Of a DNA stretch of 64,000 bases, positions 23,501 through 36,300 are shown piece by piece. The notes beneath the pieces are model-generated. The model had not been told where the DNA came from and searched no databases. It saw nothing but the letters and a program-made list of their open reading frames with translations. The stretch spans positions 67,260,987 through 67,324,986 of the forward strand of contig CM048557.1 in assembly GCA_026413225.1 (NCBI GenBank), in the 5' to 3' direction. This DNA comes from Otis tarda. Lineage: Eukaryota; Chordata; Aves; Otidiformes; Otididae. Made by a program: the position numbers and the translations under genes. Within the stretch, counting starts at the first letter, position 1. Every line of letters begins with the position of its first letter.

Positions 23501-24290
23501 TATTGCCTCACTCACAGCTGGGGCGACGAAGCGTGCACCCTGTCCTCAGCTGAACTTTAAGACTCAATTTCTATCTCATAAAATCCCGGAACAGCTTCGG
23601 CCGGAGGGGAGATCCCTTCCAAACCGCCCACCCTGCTATTTATTCGTTCGGCAGAATTTGAACGCGACGTGGGGCTGGGGCAGAAAGGGCTGGCGGCTGC
23701 CGCTGGCAAAGACCAGCTGTGCTTTGTCTCCCGCATTCACCCCAAAAGCGCCTGGAGGGTGCAGGGGAGACATCCCACCCAGAGATGCCCGCGGAGACCC
23801 CCAAATCTTTGGTCTCGGCCATCAGCGAGGGCGCGTTCCCAGAGCCACAAGTGGGAATACGAAAACGTTGGGGCGCGTGAGCCCTGCAGCTGGAAGGCGT
23901 CTGCAGAGCTCGTGGGTTTGGCGGGACTGAAACCCGGCTGTGATTAAGCGGCAGGGATGCTCATGAAGGAGGAGAAACCCATGCCCGGGATTTTCCTGGT
24001 GGATGCATCCCAAAGCACCCCGGAAGGGTTATGCTGGCGTCCCGGCAGCTCCTGAGCGGGATATGCCAGCATCACCCCGGTGGGAAAAGGACCAGCTCTT
24101 GAAGTTTGGGAGGATGGAGAGAAAAGGGAGAAGGAGGTTGGGAGCGAAGACGTGCATCCCGTTCCCATCCATCCTCCTTGCCGCTCGCCGTGGCTCCCCA
24201 TTGGAGCGATGGAAGGGGATCCTCTACAGCGGCTCGGGGGCTCACCCCCCTCCCCATTCTCCCAGCCCAGCCTCTCCCGGTACCGGATTC
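17570..24290. other. WDHD1-GCH1 intergenic region, no gene recognised
   Basis: About 6.7 kb with no ORF that I recognise and no exon-like pattern of splice signals with conserved coding. Its first 0.5 kb is T-rich. The part from about 20.4 to 22.5 kb contains AT-rich, TAAT-bearing stretches that read like possible conserved non-coding elements. GC content rises from about 23.3 kb toward the GCH1 promoter. Confidence 0.6.
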
Positions 24291-24350
24291 CCCCCCGCCC
24301 CGATTTCCCGCGGCGACCGGCTGAGACCGGCCGGCTCATGACACCGCTGG

Positions 24351-24358
24351 TGACGTCG
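24351..24358 (+). promoter_or_regulatory. GCH1: CRE-like site TGACGTCG
   Basis: A near-perfect cAMP response element, one base from TGACGTCA, 12 bp before a CCAAT box. Mammalian GCH1 proximal promoters are known to carry a CRE-CCAAT composite mediating cAMP and NF-Y control. The position about 70 bp upstream of the presumed start of transcription agrees. Confidence 0.75.
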
Positions 24359-24370
24359 CGGCGGCGGCGG

Positions 24371-24375
24371 CCAAT
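24371..24375 (+). promoter_or_regulatory. GCH1: CCAAT box
   Basis: GGCCAATGG is a strong NF-Y site between the CRE-like site and the TATA box, in the order described for mammalian GCH1. Confidence 0.75.
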
Positions 24376-24392
24376 GGCGGCGGCGCGGGCGG

Positions 24393-24398
24393 TATAAA
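24393..24398 (+). promoter_or_regulatory. GCH1: TATA box
   Basis: GGTATAAAGC lies in otherwise pure GC-rich DNA, about 70 bp upstream of the ATG. It predicts transcription starting near 24422 and a very short 5'UTR of about 40 nt. Confidence 0.8.
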
Positions 24399-24461
24399 GC
24401 GGGCGGCCGGGGCCGGCGGCGGCCCGAGCAGCGCTGAGGGCGGCGGGCCCTGCCGGGGCCC

Positions 24462-24768
24462 ATGGAGGCGGCGCGGAGCTGTAACGGTTACGCGCGGCAG
24501 GAAAGGCCGCCTCTCCCCTCCGCCGCTCCTTCGGCGGGCACCGAGAAACCCCGCGTCCTCCCTTCCGGTAGCGGTGACGGTTGGCGAGGCGAGCGGCCCC
24601 GCAGCGAGGAAGACAACGAGCTGAGCCTGCCCGGCCTGGCAGCCGCCTACACCACCATCCTGCGCTCGCTGGGCGAGGACCCCCAGCGGCAGGGGCTGCT
24701 GAAGACGCCCTGGAGAGCGGCCACCGCCATGCAGTTCTTCACCAAGGGCTACCAGGAGACCATCTCGG
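24462..24768 (+). CDS. GCH1: GCH1 exon 1 (coding part)
   Basis: It encodes [13 protein letters not shown]... through [20 protein letters not shown] to [11 protein letters not shown] plus G of a split Asp codon. The donor is gtaggg. The Pro/Ala-rich first 45 residues are variable; conservation begins at [11 protein letters not shown]. Confidence 0.96.
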
Positions 24769-27700
24769 GTAGGGAGCCTTCCCCCCCACCCCGACCCCGG
24801 GGCGGGTGGCAGCCTGGGGAGGGCTCCGGGGCCGCTTTGATGCCAGCCCTGCTGCTGGTTTTCCTGCTTTTATTTCTCAAAACGGGCTTTGCCGCTGCCC
24901 CGTCGGCGCCTGATGCCCCGTGTCAGTCACCAGCAATATGTGCTGGGAGCACCCCTGCCCTGGGGTCCCTCTGTCCTTCCCCCAGTTTACTTTTTAAAAC
25001 TCCGTGCTGGTAGAGTTCGCCTTATCCCATAAACTCCTGTGCCCCTGGTCTGGGTGAGCAGAGCAGGTGCTTTTCCTTTCCATCTTCTGGTGCGAACTAT
25101 TGAGCTCTGGCATAAAAACGCGTTGATTCTACCTTTCCCCCAGCCCCAGCTCGGCCAGACCCCATCCAGAAGCAGGTAGGAACCCTTGCGTCTGTTAGCA
25201 GATGTAGCCGGCTTGATTTTTCTTCTGAAAGGGTCCTGTTGATGCTTTTGGCAGGTGAGGTGTTTGAAAGGTGGGAATGAAACTTGAGGAAGCGAGGTGA
25301 GGAGAAAGGAGGAGGTCAGGGAGATCCCAGCCCCGTCTCGGGGTCCCTGCAGTGAATGCAGGTGTAGAGGTACCCCAGGTTCCCATTGCTGCCCCAGATA
25401 ATTGTCTTATCCGCTTACTGGCTGCGGGTCCTTCCAGGGGGCAGGAGGAGAGGAACTGGGTGGGATTTGCTCTCCCCATCACCGGCAACTCCGAAGTTAC
25501 CTCTTGGTTCCAGTGCAGCGTAAATCCTGCTTGAAAACTTAGGTTTTTTATGTCACTTTTCCTCTTCTCAGCCTTTCCCCTAAGGACTGTACCCAGTACA
25601 AACCGTAAGAAAGAGCTTGGGAAACTGAGGGATTCCCCCTTCTGCTCCCTCTTGAGTAAAAAGCGAGTTCCTGTTAGTGCGTAAGGGATGCAGACGCTGT
25701 CAGCAAGGACCTGTGAATGTGAATCAGAAAGGAGCTGAGTGTGTTCTGCTCTCCGGAGTGCGGCACTGGTGTGTTGAGTGCCCCAGAACCGCATCAGGGT
25801 GTTGCAGCTGAATGAAAAGGCGGAACTGTGCTGCTGGCTGGCATCAGGGAAGCTTCCTGCTAATGCGTCAGAGTCCTTTTCGTAAGTGCACTGTGCCTCA
25901 ACATAAAGGTTGGCTTTCATGTTTAGTTTCTTTTTCACTTCTTAACTGTTGGCTCTTCTGAAATCAGATTGCATATAACTTTCAGCATTCACTTACTCAT
26001 GGCCAGCTTATACTCATGTGTTAAAGTTGTTCCCTAGCTTTCCCCCGGAGCAGTGTTTCTGCCTTGACATTTGTTTTGCCTTTCAGATTAAATGAGGTTT
26101 CGAGCTTCGCATCTGGAAATAGGCTCTGGGCTACCGTTCTTGTTCCTCTCTTCCTTTAGTCCCGCTGCACGGTGCGTTTGAAATGAGGTTTCATAGGGTC
26201 TCAGAGAATAATCCTTTGTCCATGGGAATAACTTTGCTAATCCAGGAACTGCATGTGTCTCTTTACGGCTGTAAAACACAGGAGGTCTCTCAGTCATCCT
26301 GCCAGTCTCTAGCAGAAGGATTTTTTTAGTGATGGTTTCCGAGCGTGAATTTCTGTACTGAACCCAGATGAGGTTGCTGCCCATCTTAAGCCCTGTTTTA
26401 TCTTGCTGCCAGTTTTGTGTGCAGAGCCACACGTTCCCTTAAGTTTTTTTTAATAGCCTTTTCTACTCCAGTGTGGATTCTCTGGGACCTGAAGAGTCTT
26501 CCCAATCTCACATACACTTCATTAAGCAGAGCAGTTCTGGAGAGTCCCCTCCCCTGAATATCCATACCTGAGAGAGAGAGAGCTGTGTTATATCCAAGAG
26601 TAGAAAGTGTCACTGCTGGGTGCTGCGCTCTTGGACTGCTTTTGTCTTTTCTTTCTAGGAGATAAGCTGAAGCTGTGATCTTAACATCCCTTCCTGTGTT
26701 GGGGGGGGGGGATCCTTTTACTTTCCAGCTACTCACCTCTTCTTGCACAATGCCCAGCGTCCAGTCTTCCCACTCTTACTAGCCAAACAAAGGAAAGAGC
26801 TGTAGCTGAAGAACAAGTCCATAGCACCGGGCAAAATGACTAGTGGATGAGGAGTTGCCTGGGAGTGTTGATACAGAAGTAACTTCCACTTGGGAGAGTT
26901 TTAAATGCATCCTGAAACCTGGAGCCAACAACTGCACGGTCTTTGGGAGCAAGGCTAGCTGTGGGGCTGCAGTTCCTGCTGCCCGTCTCTGCTGGTGTGC
27001 TGTTCGCTGGGCTACACTAATACATCTGACTGGCTTGTAAAAGCAAAGTTTATTCCCCAACAGGCAGAAGATGGCAGACAGATATGAAAAGATGGGGCTT
27101 ACAGCTATTATAAAAGGCTTCTCCAGTAAAAGCTCTGCGGTAGTGACTGTACAAACACAGGGCTAGAAGCAAGGTGTGTTGCAACAGGCACCTGTCTTCA
27201 GCTGGCCCCAGCTGAGCTCACAACCCTTGCCAGTACATGTGGAAACGCTGCCAGACTGTGCAGTCAGAGAAAGAGTGACAAAAACAAACCAAGGTAGTGA
27301 ATGTTGGTGCAGCTACAGGCTTTAAAATCAGCGTTCTGAGTTTGCTTGAGTATCTGCCTTAGGTAGGCAGGAGAAAAGCAATTCATTTCTGATGGCATTT
27401 TAATTTTCCATACAGGAACACACAAAAAAAAGATGTAATAGATGTATTCCCAAATTATGAAATAATTATGAATAATTTGAAGGCTGGAGAGTGTAAAGTT
27501 GCAAGTACACTGCCGGAGGTCTTTGGTGTTTTATGTGTTTGATGCAAGCCTTGCTTGCTGTAAGCAAGAATACGGGTGTTACGTGGTAGATCGCAAAACG
27601 AAGCTACCTGACTGCCCTGAATGCTGCCTGCTGCTCTCAAAGGTCAGTGGGTTGAGTGGCGCCGTGCTCTTGCTTGGCACTGAACACTTTTGAGTGCAGT

Positions 27701-30700
27701 CAGGTTGCTGGAAGCTTTCTGGTACGGTGGCAGCAATCTGTCCTCTGTGGTGGCATTGGAGGAGAAGATGACCAGGTGGTGTGAGTGAGGAGTTTGGTTT
27801 AAGGAAGAAGGAACCCTGGTTCCTTTTTGGTTTTAAGGAGTGCTTTTGGAACCTCTGAGGTGACGTGTGGTTTCAGCAAATGGATATTGTTTTTCTTTTT
27901 GAGCCTTGATTGATAATTCACCCTTAAGAACAAACTATTTCCTTGATCTTTTTGGTTACCATGTGTCTGAGAACTTAATACATTTGGGGCATGGTTAAAC
28001 ATGCTGGACACTTGATCTCCTTTCCTGGGTGTTGTCACTGTGCTTCCAGGACACCGATTGTATTTGTATTTTCGTACTTCCCATAGCTTAAATGTGTAGT
28101 GTTGTGGAGAAGATTACACCTAAACACTGTCGCTTCTCTCCGTTCAGATTTTTGTGAGCAGCAGAGAAGCTGATGCTGCTTTCCAGCTTCCTCTGTGTGT
28201 GTATTTCCTAGCTTGTTTCCAAGAGTGCAGAGAAAGTGTTCCTCATTTTTTCTCATTCATCTTTGCTGTCTGTGTTCTGCAACTGGTTAGGATTGCACTT
28301 CAGAGCCATTAGTGGAGTTTACTTGCTAAATGTCTGCACCTGTCTCTTGCTGTTCTTCCTAGATTATGTCTTTTCTCCTGTTACTCCTGGCTTTGCTAAA
28401 GACCTTGCTCTTTCTTTGACAAAACATTTTCAAACATACTGATCTCCCCTCTGTAGTACTACTCATCAAACTTTCATTGGAGTAGCAGGAACGCCCCCAG
28501 TGATTTCAGATAAAATCTACCTGGGGACCAGGTAAAAATGCTGAAGTTTTACCTCTCAATTTCATGCAGAGGTTCTGTATGAGCATCCAAGAACACATTT
28601 TCTTTTCCTCAGCCAGGGTCAGATCCATCAGCTTCATACTTCCGGGAGTAAATTATATAACTAAATAGTAACCTGTTCTCTTAGTTAGTAAAGGTGAACA
28701 GGACGGTTCATAGCCAGTTGCTGTTTTAACTTTCTTAGAGTTGGTTCAGGCAATTGCTGGCCACACAAAAAGCCTAAACTTCGAGAGATCTGTCCCTCCT
28801 TTAGTAAAGGTTTAATGTCACACTGGGAGGTGCTGGCTGTGAGATACTGCAAAGCACAAGCGATTGCCTGTGCAGTAAATGAGTGAATACATGGAAATAC
28901 AAGATTGCAGACCGTGCTAACTTGTAACTCAAGCTGAGGGCTTCAGAATCAATCCTGCTAAGCAGAGCTGAGTGGTAAGTTACAGAAATGGTGAGTGTCG
29001 ATGGCGGTAGGTTCAAAACACAAATCGCAAAGGAGTTGGTTCTGGATGTGTAATCCTGTAGGACTGAATGAGCCGCCTGCACCTGCAGTGGGAAGTTAAC
29101 TTGTTGTCTTCATTGTCCGTAAGCACTCTAAGCAGGGTGGCGTGTTCGTTAAACAGCGTAGTTGCTGGTAATGGTGATAGTTGTTCCGTGAATAAAAGCT
29201 GGAAGACTTTTTTGGTAGGTTTGTTAGCTTTCAAGCATGTTGGCAGGTTCAGCTGTCCTTTCAGCATGTTTAATAGGGAAATGAAAATCGGAAATACTGG
29301 GAAAGGATAACTTTGCTTTCTGAATCTCTGTGGTTTGAAAGGCTGCATGTATGCTTTATTTGCCTGGAAGCAAAGTGACTCTGCTGTGCAGCTTTTATTT
29401 TTAAAGCAGATAACAACTAGTTAGGGCTCACACAATAGACTAACATCTGCTGAACTGTGTGTTGCTTTTCCTCTCTCATTAGTTTATGTGCTTTTCCTGT
29501 GGTGAAGGATCAAAAATGCAACCTTAATACCCTTTTCTTCATCTTCTTGTCTGTGTGGATTTGATATTTTGACAGATGACAACAATGGTGTAAGCTCACA
29601 AATTTTTCCAAGCCTACCCAGTCTGGTGTGGATGAGAGGTGCTAAGCGTCGCTGTGTAAAAATAGACAGGCAGTGCCTTAAACAAACAAGGCTGTTTGAT
29701 CAGCAGCGCTGCCCTTTGCTAAGAGCTGCTGAGTTACTTCATTCTTTTCCTGGAAACAAGGTACTGCTAGTTCTCTTGCTCCTCACAGATGCAGCAGTCT
29801 AACCTATTAATAACTTAAACATCAACATTATTGTGGTGTGGCCGTGGCTTGTTTCTTGTAAAGGGGAGGGTGGGAGAGACAGGGCTGTTCAGAGTAAGGT
29901 TTTCAGGGGTTTCTTTCCTCAGCCTCTGCCCCCACATGAGTGAAGCCTACCGTGCTGAAACAGGTACTCCACGCACTGAAACTTCTGCTGGGAGCTAGGA
30001 CTGTAGGACTTCCCAGGATGATCTCCCCTGCCCATTAATGCTCAAGTAACACAAAGCTTGTTTGGGGTTTTGCCATGAGTTTATTAAATGTCTTAACCTC
30101 TTGGATTGTAACTATTAAAGGCTCCTGATCTTTGTGTTGCTCTTCCAAAGTGTTGTTTTTGTCTTCTCTTATTTCCCTTTGTTTCAGTTTCAGAAAGAAG
30201 TGTGTGGATGGGAGGACTTTCAGCACCTTCTATGACATGAGACATTGAAACGGTTATTGAAATCCTGATGCATTTTAATGAGCATCTCCATAACTCTGCT
30301 TGCCCTCATATTAATAAACCTCCTGGCAGAGGACAACTTCTAGGACCTAATCTTAGATTCATCTGAGAGTCTGCAATAACTGATCTCTTGTCAATAGACT
30401 TGAATCTCTCGCTGCAACGCGGAAAATGTCTTATAGGAAAACAAACCAATCTGTACAAATGATGACCACAATTAGTTGAATAGCAGTAATGCTTTTCCTC
30501 CACCTTTGCTTTTATGACATGTGCCTTAAGTTGTACATCTGGTTCACCACTCTTCTGGTAACGGAGGAATTAAGCTTTGCTTCTGAAACACGTGTTCCTG
30601 CCTGGAGTTGAATGTCTGTTTCTAGTCCTTTGGTGTGGCAGTGATGAAATCTGAAGTAAGTTCTTTTGTGCCTGAGGTCTCTCTTGGTTCCTGTTAGTAA

Positions 30701-33303
30701 GGTATGCTACAGCAAGGAAGCCACACAGTGTCCATTTAATTTTCTCTGCAGCTTTTGATCTCTGTTGCCTGTTTAATAGTAGTGTGGCATCTTAGGCTGT
30801 CTCTCTTTCCTAGAGCTCTTCAAGACTTCTTGAAGCAAATGGCAATTCTGTTGTGAACTGGCATACCCAGACCACTCCCTTTCTTAGGAACCTGAAGTCA
30901 TTAACTTTCTGCAGCAGCGCAAACTCTCTTCATATGAATGAGTGTTTTTGTAGCCTGATTCTCTTCTCTGTGTGCATAATAAATTCCTGGTACTTTTTTA
31001 ATTCTGAAAGGCTGCAATAAATTTCTTGTTTCTTGTCTGGAATATTTTCTGCAACTACAGTTATCCTGTAGTGTCATCAAATGAATAAAAAAAAAATTAA
31101 TTCAGTGTTGACTCTATAACTTACTGCTTACTTCCATGCTGTTGACACTGAACAATCCTCAGTCTGACTCCTCTCCAAAGTGGAGCAGTGAGGCAACTTA
31201 ACACCACAGGGGAGTACTTTAACTCACAGAGAGAACAACCTACATCACTTCAGTCTTCTGTCTCACAAGCGTAGTAAAAATGGGACATCTGAAGTGCTGT
31301 GAAGCTGATGCCGTGCTGCTCTGCGGAGTGCTGCCATCCTTCATTCCCTTCACCGCCGGAGCCAGCTGCTGGGTGGGCTCTAGCTTCTTTGGTTGCCAGA
31401 GGTGCTTTTGCTTTCCTGTGTCACATTAAAGCCATGCAAATAGTTTCTATAGCAACAGGTCTTTTTGCCTAGCTCTGACGCAAAATCCTCAAAGGTCTTT
31501 CTCATTCTGCCTTCATCCAATTCTGATTTTTGCTTTTATCATCTCTTTTTGAAGATAAAGGGGAAAAAATTAATTCTGATGTGTTTCAGGAGTTAAAACT
31601 GAACAGTCAGCTCTGCTGCAAGTTAAGAGCCCACTGAAGTTTCTACACCAGGACTTGAACTCTGAAGGAAAAATCTGCTGGAATAATCTGTAGTGCCCTG
31701 ACTGCACATAAAATGTTTGTTCTTCTTCCCCTCCTCCCAGCCATGTGTTTTAATTCGAGTTTTAGCTTTTCATTAACATGATGTGTCTAGGCTTAAGGAT
31801 GTAAGCGTTAGATTCCCTTAGCTGTTTTCTGGGGTGGCGGAGAATGAAAATGGTGTTATTTGCAGTCTCCTTCAGCTTATAGATGGGGCTTGGTGGCAGC
31901 ACTTGAGCAGAGCTGTGACTAATAAAAGCAGAGTCGGGAAACCAAGCTAGCAATATTTACTTCTAGCCTTCTAAAAACCCTCTTGAGTTCTACGCTTTTG
32001 CTTTGGAGATCCTGGTGCCACAGGAGGAAGGGATGGAAAAGGTAGAGTTGAGTTAGAAGGGCAGGTGGGTATTTTAGAGCTGAGAGATGCAGCTGCTGTA
32101 GCAGCCACACTGCTCTGTGTGAACTGGAACAGGCCTGGGGAGGGATAACATGACTTTTAGATGTTTTGGGGCCTCCAGAGGAGAAAACTTGAAATCAAGC
32201 TAGTGAAGCAAGCAGCGTGGCCTAGCAGGTGGAATGAAAGAACGGGAAAAGAGGCATGAGCTTGCCCCCAGCTTTGCTTCTGGCCTGGTTAATCTGAGGC
32301 CCTGTTTCCCCTTCTGCCGTTTCAGCTCGGTGAAGTTCTCCAGAACATGTGTTGCAAGCCGCAGGGTGAGCTTGTCGGGGCTCTGTTTGATGCTATTGCA
32401 AATTGAATAACCAAAAAAAAAAAAAAAAAAAAGCAGACATGGTATTGCCTCCCCGCACAAAGCGTTTTGAGTCTCTGCCAAACAAGTCTCTGCTGTGTGA
32501 TTACTGGAAACAAGTGCTGTGCTGGGACATAGCACAGCATCTCGTTGCAGCCGCTCTTACCGAACTCTTCCTTTGTCAACACGAGGCTTGGATTTCAAAG
32601 GGGGAGATGCAGGGATGGACAGGCTTCAAGCTGTGCTTATTTTCTGGAGAACAAACTTGTGAAGTGTGAGCAGGAGAGATTGGAGTAGGATAGCAGTGAC
32701 CGGGGCGCTCTCTTAACACCACGGCCATTTGCTCAGGTAGTGGCCAGTCTCGTGTTTTGTTTTACCGCCTGTCCCAGTATCTGCTGGCAGTTGTGAAGGG
32801 CTTACTGGAGGGGCCAACACTAAGCTGGTTTCTTCCTTTATGGGCTCTGGCCCTTCTTCTCAGGGAATAACTGGCGCTGACTTAAAATGAGCGCACCATG
32901 CTGTGAGCACTACTGCCGAGGTTACGCAGCTGAGCAGGTGTCATCTGTGATCTTGCTGCTAATATTAAATAAATCTAAGGTGCAAAATCAGTAAGAGCTG
33001 TATAAACAAGAAGCGCGAAGCATCCCAAAGCTCTGTGCAAGAAGGACGGATGGAACCTTCCTTGAACCTTTGTGTTCCTGTTCGATGGCTTCAGCCATGG
33101 GAGGGACGCATTTTGTTCCTGAGGTTGCCTGTGTGGTACTTCACAGGTCAACCTTCTTTTTTTTCCCCCACCTTTAAAACAGGGCTGACAGCTGTCTCTG
33201 TAATACAGCGTGACTCTTTGGCATTCCAGTAATAGACTTAGGTTCCTTAGATGAAGTCTGTAATGACCTATTCATATATACTGTATATGAATAATTATCT
33301 ATA

Positions 33304-33334
<31 letters not shown>

Positions 33335-36300
33335 GAGGCTTCACAGCCTTACACCGCATCAGACATTACCATGACTCTTGATGAGGACGTGCCCGTTTTT
33401 GGCTGTTCTGAACAGTCCGCTTTGTGAGCGTGCTGACGTAAATCCCTATCTAACATCGGGCTCTGAAACGCTCCTGGCAGGGCCGGTGTGAGCCAAGCTG
33501 CCGCTCTAATAACAGCAGCGGTCACTCTGGAGATGCTTCGTGGAGCCATTTGGATTTTGTTTTAATAATGCTGGGTTTTGTGAAACCGCTGTTTGCCTTT
33601 CTGCTGTAAACGGCGCATCTGCAGAGTGCTGCGGGGAGGGAGCGAAGAACCCAGACGGCTGTTCCGTCTCCCCTTCCCTCTCCTCTGAGCCCGCTCTGTT
33701 TCAGATTCTGGCTATTCCTGGCTGAATTCGTCGTTACGCAACTGCACGGTGCTCCCCATGTAATCAAAATCCTCTCCAGCGGTGTTTGGAGTCAACTAGA
33801 CTCTGAAATTTGAAGAAGAAAATGATGTATTTTTACAGAGCTGTTTCCTGGCCTCTTTCGTGCCCCGTTCCTGCTCTCTGACCTGATCAGAAGCCTTCTG
33901 GGGTTCAGCCTCGCCGCCTTGCAGGTTGCCAGCCGCTCTCGGGAAGGAACGTGCGTCGCAGGCAGAACATCTTGCGCACAGTTTCCAGGGTTACCTGTTA
34001 GTGCTGATAGCAAGCAGGAAATTAAAATGCTCCGTGATGATGATACGTTATCGACAACAGATGGTGGCCATTAGCTGTACGTGCATGTCAGGGGAAGGCA
34101 TAAAGGCAAGGAGAGCAGACACAACTGTTAGATGTGTGTAATCGCCGCTGCAGGTGCTAAGCTCCACCGTGGATGAAGCAGGGCAGTCCCTGAGCACCCT
34201 GCTTCCCTTTCTGGCCGTGGTGTAGGTGGCACCAGCTCCTGGAAGTAGCTTCCAAGTAGTCAGTGTGGCTCCAAGCTAACTTGTTGGCAGAGGTCCTTGT
34301 TCTGGTCATCAGCCCTTCTGAGTTACTACTTCTCTCTTGCCGTTCTCTCTCTCTTTTCTATACAGCTTTTCTTTCTTGTCCTTCAAAAAGCTCAGTCTCT
34401 TAACTTGAGCCTGTTCTACTGTCCATCTGCCTGCAGTCTTGGTGGAGACTGTAGTGATCTGCTGTAACCTGTGGCAGGATTGCTTGGGGACCTGTCAGGG
34501 GACTGCTAAATCTGGAAAGTCAACTGAGGATCTGCTCTGCCAAGCTCTGAGACTAGCGAAGTGTCACGTTATATGTTCCTTTTCTTGCTGAGCTGTCTCT
34601 TCTTCCTTCTATCTTTATGGCTTTCTCCGCCTTAATTATCTTTTAGCTCTGAGGCGCAGGATTAGGCCAGAGTGTGTATGTGCAAGGCCTGCTTTCAGTT
34701 TGGGACAGCAAATCTCTCTCCGAACTGTCGATACAGATCTGTCCCTTTCACTTTTGCGTATGCCTAAACAGCTGCTTCAGGTAGAAATGAGAAAGTGCCT
34801 TATTTGAATGCAAAGCCTCCTTGAAGATAGTGATGCCTAGTGTTGAAGTGTTTGAAGAAACTGCTGTGACAGCTTAGCTTTTCTCAGACCTCAGGCTTAG
34901 CTTTGCTTGTGGTGTGTGGAAATACTAAAGGAAGCCCGCTTTGAGATGTGCTCTCCTCCTCAGCGCTGGCTTTATCAGGTGTAGTCTTAATTGCTCTTAA
35001 GATGCCAGCAATTCTGCAAAGATGGACTCAAACTATTATGTAAATAAAACGCTACAGACTGATGCAGCTAGCACTGTGGCAATTGTGTAATCACATGCAA
35101 ACTAAAGTGTACTTGTGATGTTACTCCTTACTTGCCTCCCGTATCCTAACCCTAAAATCTGTAGTTCTGGGAGGGCCATGCTCTTGCTACAAGCTTTCTC
35201 ACGTACTGGCTGGAAGAATCTTCCATGCTTGTGCATTTTTAATTTTTTTTTTTAATACGAATGTTTAATTTCAGATGTTCTGAATGACGCCATCTTTGAT
35301 GAAGATCATGATGAGATGGTAATTGTGAAGGACATAGACATGTTCTCATTGTGTGAGCATCACCTCGTTCCATTTGTTGGAAAGGTAACTCTTCCTCACA
35401 AAACAAACGTGGGAATACCTGATCAAAGACCTAAAGTACATGTAAAAGACTTTGTAGCTGTAACTACAAAGCTTTTAAAGCTGTAAGTATTTACTGCTTA
35501 CGGCTGTGATTCTAGAAGTTAATCTTCAGAATACAAATAAGGAAGACCTCCTTAATGTGACTTTTATTTGGATTTAAGCTCCGAAAATATAAAGCTCAAC
35601 CTTTCCTAGTCTAAGTAATCTAATGGTTTCTGACATTTCATATCAAAGCTCTTCTTGAAGCAGCAGCAAGCCTTGAGGGCAGACATCTTGATATTAAACC
35701 AGCTCACCCCGCACGCTGGCTCTGGCGCGGATTTAGCTTCTGGCTCAGAGCTATCTAGTGCACGTTCATCTTGGGAACCCTTCGTGAACGCAACAAAACT
35801 TCTGATGAGCAGCCCTGTCTTAAATAAGCGAGCCCGGTCAGGGAGGGGGTGGTCAAAATTGACTAGCAGGGGGCTGCTTCCATGAAAGGGGCTGGTGTTT
35901 CAGAGGGTGTTGAAATTGTGATGCCAACAACTTTAAAAAGAAAATACAAATTTTCAAATTCCTTCTGCACATCTTGGCCCCATCACTCCCTGATCAGTGC
36001 AGAAGGGTGGATGGAGCTTATTCTGATCCATCTGTTGTACCATAAAATACTCACCGGCCCGAGAGTAGCAAGTGCTTTTGTTTTCTGTAAAATTCAATCA
36101 AGTCAACTATCTCCCCAAAATAAAATGCCCAAACAGAAACCAGTTGTTTATTTAGTTGAGTCAACTCAATGTCATCTGCTTTCTTTTCTCACTGTTAGTG
36201 TTTTATACTGGAAAGCAAAGTAACTTCTTTTTCTGTGCAAGCTTTCTATTTAGCCTGTTACTCTTGGTGACACGTGCTGCGTGTATGCTCTTCGTTACTC

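Larger units (their letters stand above)
24150..24850. promoter_or_regulatory. GCH1: CpG island over the GCH1 promoter and exon 1
   Basis: The sequence is very GC-rich with many CpG dinucleotides (cggcggcggcggccaatgg, gggcggccggggccggcgg). It extends from about 150 bp upstream of the CRE-like site through coding exon 1. This is typical of a vertebrate CpG-island promoter. Boundaries are by eye. Confidence 0.85.
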
